Assembly: GCA_002383105.1 (NCBI GenBank)
Contig: DFXC01000036.1
Location: 1 to 5,643 of the forward strand
Source: Hyphomicrobiaceae bacterium UBA4118
GTDB taxonomy: Bacteria; Pseudomonadota; Alphaproteobacteria; Rhizobiales; Methyloligellaceae
DNA: 5,643 bases
Reading direction: 5' to 3'
Positions 4,799 to 5,643 of the stretch are shown one piece after another. Position 1 is the first letter of the stretch. Each line of letters starts with the position of its first letter. A program made the position numbers and the translations under genes. The notes under the pieces were generated by a model. It saw only the letters and a list, made by a program, of their open reading frames with translations, searched no databases and was not told the DNA's origin.

Positions 4799-5643
4799 TC
4801 AAGCGTCAACCGGCTGGCGCCGGTGGGCGAGCTGCCCCGCCACGTAGGTTGCGCGGACGGCGCGGTCGTCGCCCAACATCATCAGCACGAAGAGGATCTC
4901 TTCGATCGACCGCGAGCGCGCGTTACGGAAGGCAAGCAGCGGCGTGGCGTCAGGATCGAGCACCACGAGGTCCGCCTCGCGGCCCGCTCTGAGCGAGCCG
5001 ATGCGGTCGTCGAGATCGAGAGCGCGGGCGCCACCGAGCGTGGCGAGGTAGAATCCTTCAAGCGCCCCGATCGGCGCTGCGTTCAGAGCGGCCACCTTGT
5101 AGGTCTCGTTCAGAGTTGCGAGCTGGCAGAAGCTCGTGCCGGCGCCGATATCGGTGCCGAGCCCGACATGGATCGGGCGCGTCTTGTCCTTGGCCAATCG
5201 CAATTGGAACAGGCCGCTGCCGAGAAACAGGTTCGAGGTCGGGCAATGGGCGATCGAGGCGTCGCGGTCATGCACGCGGCAAAGCTCAGACTCCGAAAGC
5301 CAGATGCCGTGGCCGAGCACCCAGGCCGTAATGGTCATAGACGTCGAGGAAATCCTTCCGCTCCGGGAACAGCGAGGCGATGAACTTCACCTCATCGCGG
5401 TTCTCGGCGATGTGGGTCTGCACGTGCAGCTCGGGGTGCTCGTTCCATAGCGCACCCGCCGCCTCGAGTTGCGCTTCCGTGCTCGATCCCGCCCAGCGCG
5501 GCGTGATGGCATATAGGAGCCGTTCTTTCCCGTGCCATTTCCCGATCAGCGCCTTGGACTCGTCGTAGCCCGTCCTCGCCGTATCGCGCAATTCTTGCGG
5601 CACATTGCGGTCCATCATGCATTTGCCGGCGACCATCCGCATG
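4799..5643 (-). pseudogene. guaD: Guanine deaminase, 5'-truncated by the window edge and frameshifted
   Basis: Guanine deaminase hydrolyses guanine to xanthine and ammonia (metal-dependent amidohydrolase). Two frames on the minus strand make up one protein. The upstream part, from the edge to about 5322, reads CMMDRNVPQ, YAITPRWAGSS, VQTHIAENRDEVKF (a zinc His), SLFPERKDFLDVYDHYGL. The downstream part, from about 5320 to the stop at 4799, reads VLGHGIWLSESE (second zinc His), HCPTSNLFLGSGLF, GLGTDIGAGTSF (catalytic Asp), TLNETYKV, FYLATLGGARAL and READLVVLDP. E. coli GuaD has five residues between YGL and VFAH, whereas only one base separates the two parts here, so about 14 bases are missing and the frame breaks. 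The upstream frame, unrepaired, ends at 5286. The N-terminal part with the HxH motif lies outside the window. Either a real pseudogene or a sequence error near the contig end. Confidence 0.88.

Noticed and set aside
4034..5383. Plus-strand frames opposite kdsA and guanine deaminase
   Set aside because: They are antisense to recognised enzymes, and their products show only Arg/Ala-rich text.

Overview
The window is a high-GC bacterial fragment that looks alphaproteobacterial, probably Hyphomicrobiales (Rhizobiales). This rests on the codon bias, the alpha-type QueC with a long zinc loop, a Cys-type KdsA, and intergenic palindromes built on a CCCTGGAT...CCGGGCGAT core, a type I associate with Bradyrhizobium-like genomes (from memory, not searched). 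The first 19 bases are exactly the Tn5 mosaic end used in Nextera libraries, so the left edge is a library artefact and the piece is probably a short draft or metagenome contig.

Layout: (1) 20-483, minus strand: a small exported lipoprotein-like gene that no single reading frame covers, because two one-base shifts break it; it runs off the left edge. (2) 484-634: a divergent intergenic region with a plausible minus-strand promoter, an operator-like dyad and three hairpins. (3) 635-3929, plus strand: four queuosine-precursor genes in the order queC, [glycine-zipper membrane protein], queE, queD, queF. The middle gene has no evident role in the pathway and is flanked by intergenic palindromes: a degenerate copy upstream and a well-formed inverted pair downstream. 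(4) 3926-4774, minus strand: kdsA, convergent with queF, the two stop codons overlapping in CTAG. (5) 4799-5643, minus strand: the 3' two-thirds of a guanine deaminase gene, broken by a net loss of about 14 bases, upstream of and probably co-transcribed with kdsA.

Function: QueD, QueE, QueC and QueF convert dihydroneopterin triphosphate (made from GTP by a GTP cyclohydrolase I not present here) through CPH4, CDG and preQ0 to preQ1, the free base inserted into tRNA by Tgt. The window therefore holds the whole preQ1 branch except the first step; tgt, queA and queG are also absent. KdsA supplies Kdo for lipopolysaccharide, so the host is Gram-negative.

Most notable: QueD keeps its zinc histidines but has Asn where the catalytic Cys normally sits, and Asp in place of a conserved Glu. 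QueF keeps its catalytic Cys but appears to have lost the partner Cys of the protective disulfide and gained a Cys two residues before the catalytic one. I see no convincing wholly new system; the main interest is in these enzyme variants, the interrupted que operon with its paired repeats, and the two broken genes at the contig edges, which may be real pseudogenes or sequence errors.
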